A stretch of DNA of 64,000 nt, taken from the NCBI GenBank assembly GCA_033765305.1, contig JANRID010000056.1, forward strand, positions 18,994 through 82,993. The letters are read 5' to 3'. Below, piece by piece: positions 15,066 through 25,407 of the stretch (its first letter is position 1; each line of letters starts with the position of its first letter). Source of the stretch: RDXT01 sp033765305 (lineage in GTDB: Bacteria > Bacteroidota > Bacteroidia > J057). The translations under genes and the position numbers were made by a program. Below the pieces are notes generated by a model. The model was not told where the DNA came from, searched no databases, and was given only the letters and a program-made list of their open reading frames with translations.

Positions 15066-18000
15066 TCAGCCGCCCTGCCGTCCCGGCAGCACTTCTACCC
15101 ACCGGCCTCTGGCCCGCGCATTCACGGTCCGGTCATACATCGCCGAGGTCGATACAGAGCCAAGGTAATAGCGGCCCTGGTAGGCGGCGCTGAGCCGCAC
15201 GTGGAAGGTCTTCGTCTGGCCCGCACTCAGGTTATAAAAAGTATTCACCCGGTCGTCGCGGAAGTCCTGGTAGCTGGGCGTGTCGCCGCCGGCGTCGGTG
15301 CCGTCGAGGCGGGTATTGATGATTTCCCAGCCGGAGGGGAAGATCTGCGTCAGGGCCAGCTCTTCGTAGGAGCGCTGGCTGATGTTTTTGACCGTCACCT
15401 TCGCCACGAAGTCCGTCCCCTGCGGGATTTTGCTGATATCCAGCGATTTGCCGTCCAGGCCCGCATAGACCACCGACATGCTGATGCCGTTGGAGGCATT
15501 GGTGGTGTCGCCCACTGCCGGGATGCCTTCGAGGAGAATGCGGGGGAAGAGCGGGCTGCTGCCCCGGTTGGCGATTTCGAGTTCGCCCTGTGCGGCTTCC
15601 AGCGGGATCTGCCACAGCGGCTTGGAAGCGCTGACTTCCTGCCACGCGCCGCCGCCGGTCCGCCAGGCGAAGCGGTAGCCGGAGGGAAGACCGCTTTTGC
15701 CGGTGTACTGGGCGATTGCCGTCAGGGAGTAGGCAATTTCCTGGGTGGAAAGCCACTCGCGGCCGTTGCTGAGGCGGTCTGCAATGGCCCGGATCAGTTC
15801 GCCGCTCTGCTGCTGCTGCCCCATGATGCTGAGGGTCTGCAGCACGATGGCCTGGTCGCGCAGGTGCGAGCCGAAGGTGCCGGCCATCTGGTTGTAGGGC
15901 GACACATCCTTCGACAGGCTGGCTATCATTTTCTTCGCGGCATCCTGCTGGCCTGCCAGGTGGTAGGCGCCGGCGAGCATCCAGAGGGCGACGTTCGGCA
16001 CGCCGGTGAGCTGGCGCATGCGGTTCATCGCGCCCATTTCCGGGTTGCCGCTGAGGGCGAGCAGATAGAGGCGGTACGCCTGGTTCATCGTCTCGTCGCG
16101 GTCGGTCTTCGCATTCCAGTTGCGGGCCTGGTCCCGGAGGTGGGTGCGCCAGTTGTCGATCAGGGCATCGGGCACGGTGTAGCCTGCCTTGCGGGCTTCG
16201 AGGAGGAAATGGCCGGCATAGGCATCGGCCCATTCATAGGCATAGGAGCCGCCGGGCCAGTAGGAGAAGCTGCCGTTGGGGCGCTGGAAGCTCGCCAGCC
16301 GCCGGATGCCTGCCCGGACGTTCTCGTCGGTCCGCTCTTTCATCTGCGGCGAAAGTTCGAGCAGCGAGGAAAGGTACACCTGCGGGAATGCGCTGGAGGT
16401 GGTCTGTTCGAGACAGCCGTACGGATATTGGACCAGCCACCGGAGCCGCTGGCCCAGGTTGATGGGCGGGATGGACGAGAGCTCCAGCAGGTTGGTATTG
16501 GTGCCCGGCATGCCGACAGACTTGAATGGCAGCTTGACTGTTTTGCCTGCCTCCACGACAGCCGTCACCACATCGGTCACCGGCGGATTGGAGGAGCGGA
16601 TTTCAATGTCGGTCTCATACACCGCGGTCTGGCTGCCGGACTGGGCAGTCACCCTGACGGAGGCCTTGCCGAGGGTGTTGAGCACGCCCAGCTTGAACGT
16701 CAGCACCTTGTCGCTGGGCTGGGTGAAGGTGACGGTCTGATTGGCTGCGCCTTCGAGGAGCAGGTTTTTGCTCAGCTCCACGCTTACGCTGGCCGTTTTG
16801 ACGGTATTGTCGGTGGCAAACACACTGACGGGCAGGTTCAGCCGTTCGCCGGGGCCGAGCACGCGGGGCAGCGTAGCCAGCACCATAAGGGGCTTTTTCA
16901 CCGGCACAGATTTCTCTGCCATGCCGTAGGCCCCGGCAGGGCTGCCTGCCACGACCATGACCCGCACTGCGCCTACATAGTTGGGCATCAGGAGGGTATG
17001 CGGCTGGCTCTGGCCTGCTTTCAGCTCGAAGGGTCCCAGGAAGATCACCACAGGGGTGAAGCGGTCAGCCTTGCGGCCTGCCGGCCCGATATCGCCGGCG
17101 TCGCCGCCGATGCTCAGCATGCTCTTGATCTCGCCGCCGTAGGCACCCAGCACCTGGTCGTAGAGGTCGTAGGACTTCACATCCAGCGCCTGGCGCTGGT
17201 AGAAGGTATTCCAGGGGTCCGGCGTTTTGTAGCGGGTGATGCCGAGCAGGCCTTCATCCACCACCGCCAGGGTATAGGTCATGGGCTGCCCGGTGGCCTC
17301 GCTCACCTGCACGGTGAACTTGCTGCTGGGCTCCAGCTCATTGGCCATGCTGATGGCCGGTTTGAGGTGCGTGGCGGGGTCCTCCACGCCGATGGGGATG
17401 ACTCCGTAGAGCCGGATGGGCAGGTCGTTCTGCGTCTGGGCATGGGGCTGGATAAAGGTCACATGCACGAAGGCGTTGGGTGCCATGTCGGGCGTGGACT
17501 TGAAGGAAAACTTCGTCGTGCCGGCATTGGCAGTCAGCCAGTGGGTCTGCAGCACCTTGGAGCCAGCCTCGATGCTCACGAGCGCGCGCCCGGCCGCAGC
17601 GGTGGGAATGCTCAGATTGACGGTTTCGCCTACGTTGTAGGTTTCCTTGTCCGAGCTGAAGGCCAGCATCTGGGCGGCTTCACGGTCGGTGTCGCCGGAG
17701 CGCTTGTACCAGCCGGGCCAGTCGAAGTACAGCACCGTGCCGCTGGTATGGCCGTTCTGGTCGGTGGCCAGCAGCAGGTAGCGGCCCCAGGCCGGGTAGT
17801 CGAGGCGGATTTTCCAGCTTCCGGTGCCGTTCACCGTGCGGACCGTGCCGGAGCTGACCTCATTCTCGATGATAGACTCCCGGTAGGCGCCGAGCTGGGT
17901 GTAGCCGCCGTCCCACCACCAGTTCCACTCGATTTTATACAGCTTGACATCCACCGTGCTGGAAATGGGCTTGCCGTCCGGGCTGACGGTGACGATGCCC

Positions 18001-20648
18001 ACCGTCTGATCCTTGTCCGTGTGGTACATGCCCCAGACTACATCGGGTTTGGGCAGCTTGATGCCGGTATAGGCGCTGTAGGGCGAATATTTGGTGGAAA
18101 AACGGTCGATGCTGAAGGCTCCGCCGGGCTCGTACACGCGGGTGACGAAGCTGGCGTTGAGCATGCCGGGCGCTTCTTCGGCGACTTCGACGCCCAGCGG
18201 CACCCGTGCATTGCCGGAGCCGTCGAGCGTGCCGTCGAAGATCACCTGCTCCTCGGAAGCCGGGAAGCTGCGGGTGGGATCGTCGAAGATATAGCCCGGA
18301 TAGGCGTCGAACTTGGTCTCGGCCTTGCGCAGTGTCACGGCCACATCGGCCTTCAGGCCGCCGGAGACCGCGCCGGTCAGCCATTGGGCTTTCAGATCGG
18401 CGAAGGCAGAGGCGCTGCGGGCGCTGAGGTAGCTCGAAGGGAAGTTCAGGTCGATCTTGAGGCGGTTTGGAATGATGGCCTCCACCTTGACCGTCTGGCT
18501 GAAGGTGGCGCCGCCCACCCGTACGCGGGCCTGGTAGTTGCCGGTAGGAGCATCCTCGGCCGTTTCGGTGTGGAACGCGTAGAAATTGCCCACGCTTTGG
18601 GTGCGCGTGATGCGCTGCACCTGCTTGCCCTGCGGATCGATCAGCTCGAAGATGACCGGGTGGCCGGCGGGCAGGGTCTTGTCCTTGTCCTCCAGCACAA
18701 AGTTGAGGTAGATGGGGTCGCCGGGGCGCCACACGCCGCGTTCGCCGTAGATAAAGCCTTTGACGCCCTTGATGTATTTTTTGCCGTCCACATTGAATGC
18801 GCTGATGGACAGCGAGGAGCCGTCGTCGAGGCGGAGGTAGCCGCGCTGGCTGCCCTGCTTGGCGATCAGGAGGAAGGGCTGCTTGTCGAGATTCGTTCTG
18901 GCAAACCCGTCCTTATCCGTAGAAAAGGTGCCCATGAGCTGGTGCTGGAAATCGTACAGTTCCAGCTGCACCCCCTGCAGGGGCTGGGTGGTCTTGAGAT
19001 CGGCAACGGCGAAGACGGCGCCCTGGTCGCCGCGCTTGGCGATCAGGCCCAGGTCGGACGCGAGGACATTGCGGCGGACAATCTTGTCCCGGGAGTAATA
19101 CGCAGACTTGCAGGGGTTTTCGTGGTTTTCGTACCAGTTTTCGTCGTAGTAATAGTCTTCGTAGTAGTCCCAGTAGTTGTAGCTGCCGTCGGGCATATTC
19201 CAGGTCTCGCTGAGAGCCAGCATGTCGCGGTCTTCGATTTCGCTGTCTTCGGCGCTGCAGGCTGCCAGGGCGTAGGACTTGCGGAAGCCGATGGCGATTT
19301 CATAAATCGCGCCGGGATCGGCATTGACCAGGCTGCTGAGATCCAGCGAATGGCGGTTCCAGGTGTTCAGGTCCAGCCCGGCGGTGCCGGTCAGGTCGAT
19401 GCGCTTCTGCACCACGAGCTGGCCTACGCGCTTGAGCTCCTGATCTTCGCCCAGCTGATTGACCTGGAGAAACTGCGGAATATTCTGCTCGAAAATCTTG
19501 ATGACGCGGATATCCACAGCCCGGAGGCCTACGGCCTCGAAGATAAACGGCAGCTTGTCGCCGCGCGGCAGGATATTGCCTTTGCCGATCAGGCGCACTT
19601 CAGGTTTGATCTCCTCGAAGGCGATCAGCTCTTCGAGCGGCAGACGGGTCTGCTCGCCGGTTTCGCTGGCGATGCCGGGCTCGATGCGCAGGCGGGTCTG
19701 GCCGGTGATCCGGCCGGCGGGGAAGAGTTTGACGCGGTTTCCGTCGATGAGGAACTTGACGGGCTGATTGCCCAGGCGGATGAGGCCGTTGAGGTCCTGC
19801 CGGGGGGCCAGGGGATCGGAAAATTCTACCACCACATACTGCTCCGGCTCGCCGTAGCTGTAGGTGTGCATGTGGCGGAATACGCCGAGGGCGGGAATTT
19901 CAAGCTCTTCTTCGCCTTCCGACTCGAAGCCTGCGCGGCCGCCGTCCCAGTCCATGGTCAGGGTGTAGGCATCCGAACGGCGCTCCAGGCTGTCGATGGT
20001 AAAGGTGTGGGTATTGTCGGCGTCGTTGTGCGACCAGCGCACCTTCAGGGGCTGGCGGCCGGTGCGGACGCGGAGAAATGCCTCCACCTGATCTGCGGGC
20101 TCGTAATCGGCTGTGCGCACGATGCCGCTCACCTCATGCCACTGCTGGTCTGCGTTGCCGAAGGAGCGGGTGCGGGTCAGCTCTACCCGTGCCGACTGGG
20201 GGCGGGTGGCAAACTGGAACCGGAACGTCGACAGATCGCGGGGGATCTCCGGCGCCACGGCGCGCACATCGAGCTCGCCGGTGTAGCGCTGGCCCGAAGG
20301 CAGGGGCGTTTCGGGCTCAAATACCACAGTGCGGGTATCGGCCCAGCGGGCCTTGCCGCGGATGGCCGGGCGGAAGCGGAATACATCCGCATCCAGCTCG
20401 GTGCCGACCTGGTCGGAAGGTATCAGATCGTAGGCAAAGCGGATCTGAACCGGGGAGCGGCGCGCAACTTCTCCCGAGGTGAACGCGGAGAGATAGGCGT
20501 CGAATGCGGGATTGTACGCCAGCGTACGGGTGTCGGTGCGCCGGGCGACGTACAGGGCGGCGCCTGCAAGGGTGAGCAGCAGCCCGAATGCCGCGAGCGC
20601 CTGCCAGCGGGTGAGCTGCTTGATGGTTTGGCTGATCATGGGAGTCAT
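15066..20648 (-). CDS. Bacterial alpha-2-macroglobulin family protein
   Basis: The product is about 1860 residues from the ATG at 20648 (a second ATG lies at 20639). Codons upstream of this in the open frame read as low-complexity basic sequence and are not included. A hydrophobic segment (WQALAAFGLLLTLAGAALYV, about residues 14-33) anchors the protein in a membrane, with the rest in the periplasm. MG-type macroglobulin beta-domains fill most of the length. The thioester motif is intact: GCLEQ, with Cys1412 and Gln1415, followed by the helical thioester domain. Such proteins trap attacking proteases covalently after bait-region cleavage. The usual neighbour, penicillin-binding protein 1C, is absent. 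A terminator follows the gene. Confidence 0.93.
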   Translation of the reverse strand: MTPMISQTIKQLTRWQALAAFGLLLTLAGAALYVARRTDTRTLAYNPAFDAYLSAFTSGEVARRSPVQIRFAYDLIPSDQVGTELDADVFRFRPAIRGKARWADTRTVVFEPETPLPSGQRYTGELDVRAVAPEIPRDLSTFRFQFATRPQSARVELTRTRSFGNADQQWHEVSGIVRTADYEPADQVEAFLRVRTGRQPLKVRWSHNDADNTHTFTIDSLERRSDAYTLTMDWDGGRAGFESEGEEELEIPALGVFRHMHTYSYGEPEQYVVVEFSDPLAPRQDLNGLIRLGNQPVKFLIDGNRVKLFPAGRITGQTRLRIEPGIASETGEQTRLPLEELIAFEEIKPEVRLIGKGNILPRGDKLPFIFEAVGLRAVDIRVIKIFEQNIPQFLQVNQLGEDQELKRVGQLVVQKRIDLTGTAGLDLNTWNRHSLDLSSLVNADPGAIYEIAIGFRKSYALAACSAEDSEIEDRDMLALSETWNMPDGSYNYWDYYEDYYYDENWYENHENPCKSAYYSRDKIVRRNVLASDLGLIAKRGDQGAVFAVADLKTTQPLQGVQLELYDFQHQLMGTFSTDKDGFARTNLDKQPFLLIAKQGSQRGYLRLDDGSSLSISAFNVDGKKYIKGVKGFIYGERGVWRPGDPIYLNFVLEDKDKTLPAGHPVIFELIDPQGKQVQRITRTQSVGNFYAFHTETAEDAPTGNYQARVRVGGATFSQTVKVEAIIPNRLKIDLNFPSSYLSARSASAFADLKAQWLTGAVSGGLKADVAVTLRKAETKFDAYPGYIFDDPTRSFPASEEQVIFDGTLDGSGNARVPLGVEVAEEAPGMLNASFVTRVYEPGGAFSIDRFSTKYSPYSAYTGIKLPKPDVVWGMYHTDKDQTVGIVTVSPDGKPISSTVDVKLYKIEWNWWWDGGYTQLGAYRESIIENEVSSGTVRTVNGTGSWKIRLDYPAWGRYLLLATDQNGHTSGTVLYFDWPGWYKRSGDTDREAAQMLAFSSDKETYNVGETVNLSIPTAAAGRALVSIEAGSKVLQTHWLTANAGTTKFSFKSTPDMAPNAFVHVTFIQPHAQTQNDLPIRLYGVIPIGVEDPATHLKPAISMANELEPSSKFTVQVSEATGQPMTYTLAVVDEGLLGITRYKTPDPWNTFYQRQALDVKSYDLYDQVLGAYGGEIKSMLSIGGDAGDIGPAGRKADRFTPVVIFLGPFELKAGQSQPHTLLMPNYVGAVRVMVVAGSPAGAYGMAEKSVPVKKPLMVLATLPRVLGPGERLNLPVSVFATDNTVKTASVSVELSKNLLLEGAANQTVTFTQPSDKVLTFKLGVLNTLGKASVRVTAQSGSQTAVYETDIEIRSSNPPVTDVVTAVVEAGKTVKLPFKSVGMPGTNTNLLELSSIPPINLGQRLRWLVQYPYGCLEQTTSSAFPQVYLSSLLELSPQMKERTDENVRAGIRRLASFQRPNGSFSYWPGGSYAYEWADAYAGHFLLEARKAGYTVPDALIDNWRTHLRDQARNWNAKTDRDETMNQAYRLYLLALSGNPEMGAMNRMRQLTGVPNVALWMLAGAYHLAGQQDAAKKMIASLSKDVSPYNQMAGTFGSHLRDQAIVLQTLSIMGQQQQSGELIRAIADRLSNGREWLSTQEIAYSLTAIAQYTGKSGLPSGYRFAWRTGGGAWQEVSASKPLWQIPLEAAQGELEIANRGSSPLFPRILLEGIPAVGDTTNASNGISMSVVYAGLDGKSLDISKIPQGTDFVAKVTVKNISQRSYEELALTQIFPSGWEIINTRLDGTDAGGDTPSYQDFRDDRVNTFYNLSAGQTKTFHVRLSAAYQGRYYLGSVSTSAMYDRTVNARARGRWVEVLPGRQGG

Positions 20649-20714
20649 CTGCTGAAACTGAACGAGGGGTTTGGGAGATGGGAGCATCCGCGGTTGCCGG
20701 GGGATTCTCTCGCG

Positions 20715-20722
20715 GAAATATA
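20715..20722 (-). promoter_or_regulatory. -7 promoter element of the alpha-2-macroglobulin gene
   Basis: TATATTTC on the minus strand matches TAnnTTTG at 7 of 8 positions and would give a leader of about 60 bases. A TTTG sits upstream, but at 16 rather than 19 bases, so the promoter is only moderately convincing. Confidence 0.35.
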
Positions 20723-20893
20723 GGGGATTTGGCAGAAGCAAACACAGACCTGCGAAAAAAAACGGCAGATGGCGCTGCCGGATACCCGCAGCCTGCCGGA
20801 GCCCCCGGCGGCGGGCCCCGCGCCGCAGGATCTTCCCAACTATCTTCCGGATTTTGCGTATCTTCAGCCCGGATCTCAAGCGCGCCACCTGCC

Positions 20894-21550
20894 ATGCATC
20901 TGACCGAACTCCGGCGGCTTGTCGCCCAGGGCGAAGGCCTGCATCTGGAATTCAAGCGCAAAGCGCGCCACCCGGAGAAAATCGCGCGGGAGCTGGTCGC
21001 CTTTGCCAATACGGACGGCGGGCTGCTGCTCGTGGGCGTGGATGACGACCGGACCGTGTACGGATGTAAGTTTGCCGACGAGGATGCCTTCGCGCTGGAT
21101 GCATTTATCGGGAAATACTGTGTGCCGAAGCTGCCGCTGCGCGTGACGCGCATCCCCGTCAACGCCCAGCGCGAGGTGCTGGCCTACGAGGTCAGGCCCA
21201 GCCGGCGCCGGCCGCACTTCCTCCTCGATCCGCTGAATCCCGGCCAGAAATCCGCCTTCATCCGCGTGGCCGACATGAGCATCACCGCCAGCCGCGAGAT
21301 GGTGCAGCTGCTCCGCCATCAGCGGCGCAAGCAGGGCGTCTCGCTCTCGGTCGGCGACCCGGAGCGCCTGCTGCTGAGGCATCTGGAGGCTGCGCCGCAC
21401 ATCACCTTCGACCAGGCCCGCGACCTGCTGCGGCTTTCGCGCCGGCACGTCTCCGAAACGCTCGTGCTCCTCGTGCGCGCAGGCGTGCTCAGCATCCATC
21501 CCTCTGAAAAGGGCGATCTGTTCCGGCTGGCCGGCGATCTCGCCGCCTGA
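20894..21550 (+). CDS. AlbA_2 (Schlafen AAA-like) domain protein, putative transcriptional regulator
   Basis: The ATG at 20894 (MHLTELRRLVAQGEGLHLEFKRK) gives 218 residues. The N-terminal half carries the AlbA_2 hallmarks: GEGLHLEFKRKARHPEKIARELVAFANTDGG near residues 13-43, then LLLVGVDDD. This domain is shared with Schlafen-like and DeoR-linked regulators and is thought to bind nucleic acid or nucleotide. The C-terminal part (residues 155-215) looks like a winged helix (TFDQARDLLRLSRRHVSETL, then LVRAGVLSIHPS). Single-gene AlbA_2-wHTH proteins are usually annotated as ATP-binding proteins or regulators. The gene is divergent from the alpha-2-macroglobulin gene. Its target is unknown. Confidence 0.85.
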   Translation: MHLTELRRLVAQGEGLHLEFKRKARHPEKIARELVAFANTDGGLLLVGVDDDRTVYGCKFADEDAFALDAFIGKYCVPKLPLRVTRIPVNAQREVLAYEVRPSRRRPHFLLDPLNPGQKSAFIRVADMSITASREMVQLLRHQRRKQGVSLSVGDPERLLLRHLEAAPHITFDQARDLLRLSRRHVSETLVLLVRAGVLSIHPSEKGDLFRLAGDLAA

Positions 21551-21627
21551 ATCCGCAATCCGCGCAATCTGCGCCCCAGGTCAACGTTATCCTGTAAGAA
21601 ATTCCCGATTTTAACGCAAAAGCTCCC

Positions 21628-21635
21628 TATATTTA
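21628..21635 (+). promoter_or_regulatory. -7 element within a dyad, upstream of the 21676 surface-protein gene
   Basis: TATATTTA matches TAnnTTTG at 7 of 8 positions and lies 40 bases before the ATG at 21676. It is embedded in the small dyad CCCTA-TATT-TAGGG (21625-21638), so a regulator could compete with RNA polymerase here. No clear -33 box is present at the standard distance. Confidence 0.4.
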
Positions 21636-21675
21636 GGGGATTCTTTTCCGACGGACCGTATCAGGTTGACTGCGC

Positions 21676-24600
21676 ATGAACAGGTGTACCGCTCTGAAGG
21701 CTTTCCGGGCCGCAATTGCATGGATAGGTTGGTGGATGGCCGCGATGCCGGCGCTCCGCGCGCAGCTCCCCCCGCTGCAGCCCGAGCAGGATTGCATCAG
21801 CGCGCTGCCGGTATGCCAGGGAGTCTTTGTTCAGCCCAACTCCTATGTGGGCGAAGGCGCCCTGCCCAATGAAATCAACCCCGGCCCCTCCTGCCTCAAC
21901 AGCGGCGAACGCAACGATACCTGGTACATTTTCACCGTCCAGACCTCCGGCCTGCTCGATTTCACCATCACCCCCGTCACCATCACCAACGACTACGACT
22001 GGGCGGTGTACGACCTGAGCACCGCCAACTGCGAGGATATCTTCGGCACGCCCTCCCTCGAAATCAGCTGCAACTACTCCGGCGCCGCCGGCCCTACCGG
22101 CCCCAACGGCAACCCCGGATCGCAGAACAATCCGCCGATTCCCGTCACCGCCGGCCAGACCCTGGTGCTGAATGTCAGCAATTTCACCGGCTCCACGACC
22201 GGCTATACGCTCGATTTCACCGCTTCCACCGCCACAATCTTCGACAACAGCCCCCCGCTGATCGATACGCTGACTGCCGACTGCAGCGGCCAGGTGACCC
22301 TGGCATTCACCGAAAACGTGCTTTGCAATTCGGTGCAGCCCAGCGACTTTACCGTGACCGACCTGCTCGGCAATCCCTATTTCATCAACTCCGTCACAGG
22401 CGCTGCCTGCCAGGCCGGGGGCTCCTTCGAGAATGAATTCGTTATCAATGTGACGCCGCCCTTCATCAACGGACAGTACGTGCTGACCGTCGTGGGCAGC
22501 ATCGAGGACAACTGCGGCAATATCGTGCCCATCGGCAGCACGGATACCGTCACCATCAGCCTGCCGGTGATTCAGATTACAGCTTCCAGCGACTCGGTCT
22601 GCGCAGGCAGCGCCGTGACCGTTTCGGTGGCGCCGCAGCCGGGCTTCAGCTACGGCTGGGCTGTCAACGGGGTTCCCGCAGGCACGGGGACCTCTTTCAG
22701 CCCGGTGCTCAACACCTCGGCCACCATCTCCGTGGGGGCGCTGGCCCCCAACGGCTGCCTGTACAATGGCTCCACGAGCGTGACGGCGGTTCCGGTGCCT
22801 ACAGCCTCGTTCACGCCCTCCCAGCTCCAGATCTGCCCGGAAACCCCCCTGACGCTGAACTACACCGGCGATTCGCTGCCCGGTGCCTCCTTTGTCTGGC
22901 AGCTCAGCGGCGGCCAGCTGATCAGCGGCGCGCATGCCGGCCCGCTCGATGTGGCCTGGCAAAGCTCCGGCACCAAAACCCTGCTGCTGACCGTATTCCA
23001 GTACGGCTGCCAGAGCCCGCCCTTCCTGACCCAGGTGGAGGTGTTTCCCCTGCCCTCGGCCACCTTTTCGCTGCCTGCTTCGCTGTGTCCGGCCGCGCCG
23101 GGCGACTTTACCGCAACGGGCCTCAATACTCCCGCAGCCACCTACCTGTGGACCTTCGGCAGCGGCCAGGTCCAGAGCGGCAGCGGATCCGGCCCCTACT
23201 CGGTGGCCTGGGATACAGCCGGGCCCCAGGAAGTCTGTCTGACGGTCATCGACAACGGCTGCGTGTCGCCGCCGGTCTGCGATACGGTGGAAATCCTCCC
23301 GGCGCCCGCTGCCCGGATCGACGGCATTTCCAATCAGTGCCTCAAAGGCAATTCCTATACCTTCGCCCACACCGGCGGGGGGCAGATCCTGAACTATGCC
23401 TGGAACCTCGGCGAACCCTTCGCAGTCAGCAACCTGCCTGCGCCCACCTACTCCTATGCCAGTGCCGGCCCCAAGACAGTGTACCTGACCATTGTCGACA
23501 GCGAGGGCTGCCTGAATACCGACTCGGCCCGCTTCGAGCTGTATCCCGACCCGGTGGCCGATTTTGAAGCGGCGCCGGTCTGCGCCGGGCGCACGACGCA
23601 GTTTATCGACCTGACGGTGAGCAGCCTGGATGATCCGCTGATTTCGTGGGACTGGAGCTTCGGCGACAGCGGCACCTCTCCGGAGGCTTCGCCTGCCTAC
23701 CGCTACGAAGCCTGGGGCAATTATATTGCGACGCTCCGGGTGGAGTCGGAGCGCGGCTGCCGGGACACGGCAGCGCGGATTGTGCGGGTTTATGATCAGC
23801 CTGCGGCTGGTTTTCAGGCCGATGCGGCCTGCTTCGGGGTGCCGGTTCAGTTTGCGCAGCAAAGCCGCTACCTCGATTCGGCGGTGGTGTTTTCATGGCA
23901 ATTCGGCGACGGGAATACCGGCAGCCAGGCTGCGCCTGCCTATGCATATGCCGCAGCGGGCGATTATCCGGTCACCCTCATCCTGCGCAATGCCAATGGC
24001 TGCGCGGACACGGCCAGCGGGCTGGCGACGGTGCATCCGCTCCCCCGTGCCCTGTTCCGGGGCGATCCCGTATGCCACGACCAGACAACGCGGCTGGACA
24101 ACCTGTCCTTTGTGGATGCGCCGGGGCAGATTGTCCGGAGCCGCTGGGATCTTGGCGTGCCCGGCTCGCTGTTTCCCACATCGACGTCGATGACGCTGAA
24201 ATATCCGAAGCCGGGTGCGTATGCGGTGGAGCTTTGGGTGGAAACCCAGCACGGCTGCGCCGACAGCCTGACCCGCGATGTGCGGGTGCATGCCAATCCG
24301 GTCGCAGATTTTGCCTTCGATCCGGTCTGCGAAGGGCAGGAGACCCCCTTCTTCAACCGCTCCTTCATCGATCCGCAGCCCCTGGGCGATCAGATCGACA
24401 GCTGGAGCTGGGATTTCGGGGATGGATTTACCACTGCCGGCGGCCGCGTAGATGCTCCGCTGCATGTATATGTCCAGGCTGGGCAGTACCAGGCCTCGAT
24501 CACAGCGGTATCGGCATTCGGCTGCGCAAATACGAAGACGCGGACGGTGGATGCGCTCCGGACGCCGGCGCTGCCGGCCATTACCGGCGATACGGTGTGC

Positions 24601-25335
24601 TTCGGCACGCAGGCGTTTCTGCTGGCGGCGGCTCCGCCGCCGGTGGTGCAGGTGAACTGGTATGAAAGCCTTTCGGCGGCAGCGCCGTTTCACACGGGCT
24701 TTACATGGGTGACACCGCCGCTGACCAGCTCGGGAACGTATTATGTGGAGTCGGTCTCGGCGCCGGGCTGCCGGAGCGCGCGGGCGCCGGTGGAGGCGCG
24801 GCTCTTCGCGGACGGGGCGCCGGTGCTGCAGCAGAGCAGCACGCTCGTGGACTTGCCGGCAGGCGAGGTGACCTTTTCGGTGGGGGGGAATTTCCGTCCG
24901 GAGCAGTACCTGTGGAGTTTCGGCGACGGAGGAAGCTCCTCCGAGCCTGCGCCGGTGCATGTGTACCAGACTCCGGGCAAGTATGAAATCCGGGTGCAGC
25001 TGCTCTCCGAAGACGGCTGTCCGGCAGAGCTCGTCTCGCAGATGGAAGTGCGGCAGGTGGTGTCGCTGTTCATCCCCTCCGCATTCACGCCCAACGGCGA
25101 CGGCTACAACGATGCATTCACGATTGCAGGCAACTTGCTGCAACAGCTTCACGTTCAGGTGTATAACCGATGGGGACAGGTCGTGTTCGAGACCCGGGAT
25201 CCGGGATTCAGCTGGGGCGGCGAGGTCCGCAGCGGCGGCATGGCGGAGGAAGGCGTGTACCTGGTGGTGGTCCGTGCGACCGACATCCAGGGCCAGGCAC
25301 TGGAAACATCCGGTACGCTGACCATTCTCAAGTGA
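21676..25335 (+). CDS. Giant PKD-repeat surface protein with T9SS type B (gliding-associated) C-terminal domain
   Basis: The product is 1219 residues. It has a signal peptide (through MPALRAQ, about residue 30), then an N-terminal beta-sandwich containing TWYIFTVQTSGLLDFTI. A region similar to bacterial SD/Ig repeats follows. Then come several PKD domains from about residue 370 onward, recognisable by WDWSFGDSGTSPEASPAYRY, FSWQFGDGNTGSQAAPAYAY and WSWDFGDGFTTAGG. The last 85 residues (FIPSAFTPNGDGYNDAFTI, then VYNRWGQVVFETRD) form the gliding motility-associated C-terminal domain, which directs export and attachment by the type IX secretion system. It is probably an adhesin or matrix protein. 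It is followed after 72 bases by a paralogous gene, 25408-28815. Confidence 0.92.
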   Translation: MNRCTALKAFRAAIAWIGWWMAAMPALRAQLPPLQPEQDCISALPVCQGVFVQPNSYVGEGALPNEINPGPSCLNSGERNDTWYIFTVQTSGLLDFTITPVTITNDYDWAVYDLSTANCEDIFGTPSLEISCNYSGAAGPTGPNGNPGSQNNPPIPVTAGQTLVLNVSNFTGSTTGYTLDFTASTATIFDNSPPLIDTLTADCSGQVTLAFTENVLCNSVQPSDFTVTDLLGNPYFINSVTGAACQAGGSFENEFVINVTPPFINGQYVLTVVGSIEDNCGNIVPIGSTDTVTISLPVIQITASSDSVCAGSAVTVSVAPQPGFSYGWAVNGVPAGTGTSFSPVLNTSATISVGALAPNGCLYNGSTSVTAVPVPTASFTPSQLQICPETPLTLNYTGDSLPGASFVWQLSGGQLISGAHAGPLDVAWQSSGTKTLLLTVFQYGCQSPPFLTQVEVFPLPSATFSLPASLCPAAPGDFTATGLNTPAATYLWTFGSGQVQSGSGSGPYSVAWDTAGPQEVCLTVIDNGCVSPPVCDTVEILPAPAARIDGISNQCLKGNSYTFAHTGGGQILNYAWNLGEPFAVSNLPAPTYSYASAGPKTVYLTIVDSEGCLNTDSARFELYPDPVADFEAAPVCAGRTTQFIDLTVSSLDDPLISWDWSFGDSGTSPEASPAYRYEAWGNYIATLRVESERGCRDTAARIVRVYDQPAAGFQADAACFGVPVQFAQQSRYLDSAVVFSWQFGDGNTGSQAAPAYAYAAAGDYPVTLILRNANGCADTASGLATVHPLPRALFRGDPVCHDQTTRLDNLSFVDAPGQIVRSRWDLGVPGSLFPTSTSMTLKYPKPGAYAVELWVETQHGCADSLTRDVRVHANPVADFAFDPVCEGQETPFFNRSFIDPQPLGDQIDSWSWDFGDGFTTAGGRVDAPLHVYVQAGQYQASITAVSAFGCANTKTRTVDALRTPALPAITGDTVCFGTQAFLLAAAPPPVVQVNWYESLSAAAPFHTGFTWVTPPLTSSGTYYVESVSAPGCRSARAPVEARLFADGAPVLQQSSTLVDLPAGEVTFSVGGNFRPEQYLWSFGDGGSSSEPAPVHVYQTPGKYEIRVQLLSEDGCPAELVSQMEVRQVVSLFIPSAFTPNGDGYNDAFTIAGNLLQQLHVQVYNRWGQVVFETRDPGFSWGGEVRSGGMAEEGVYLVVVRATDIQGQALETSGTLTILK

Positions 25336-25407
25336 TGTAGGAAACGTCTGAAAATCAGTATAGGCATCTCGCTCTCGATTGCTCAATTTTCACCCCGGAA
25401 ATGTATC

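Noticed and set aside
14994..20723. A 1909-codon plus-strand frame opposite the alpha-2-macroglobulin gene
   Set aside because: Although very long, it is a mirror of the minus-strand gene, whose thioester and macroglobulin domains are unmistakable. The plus-strand translation has no signal peptide or domain and starts in an intergenic terminator.
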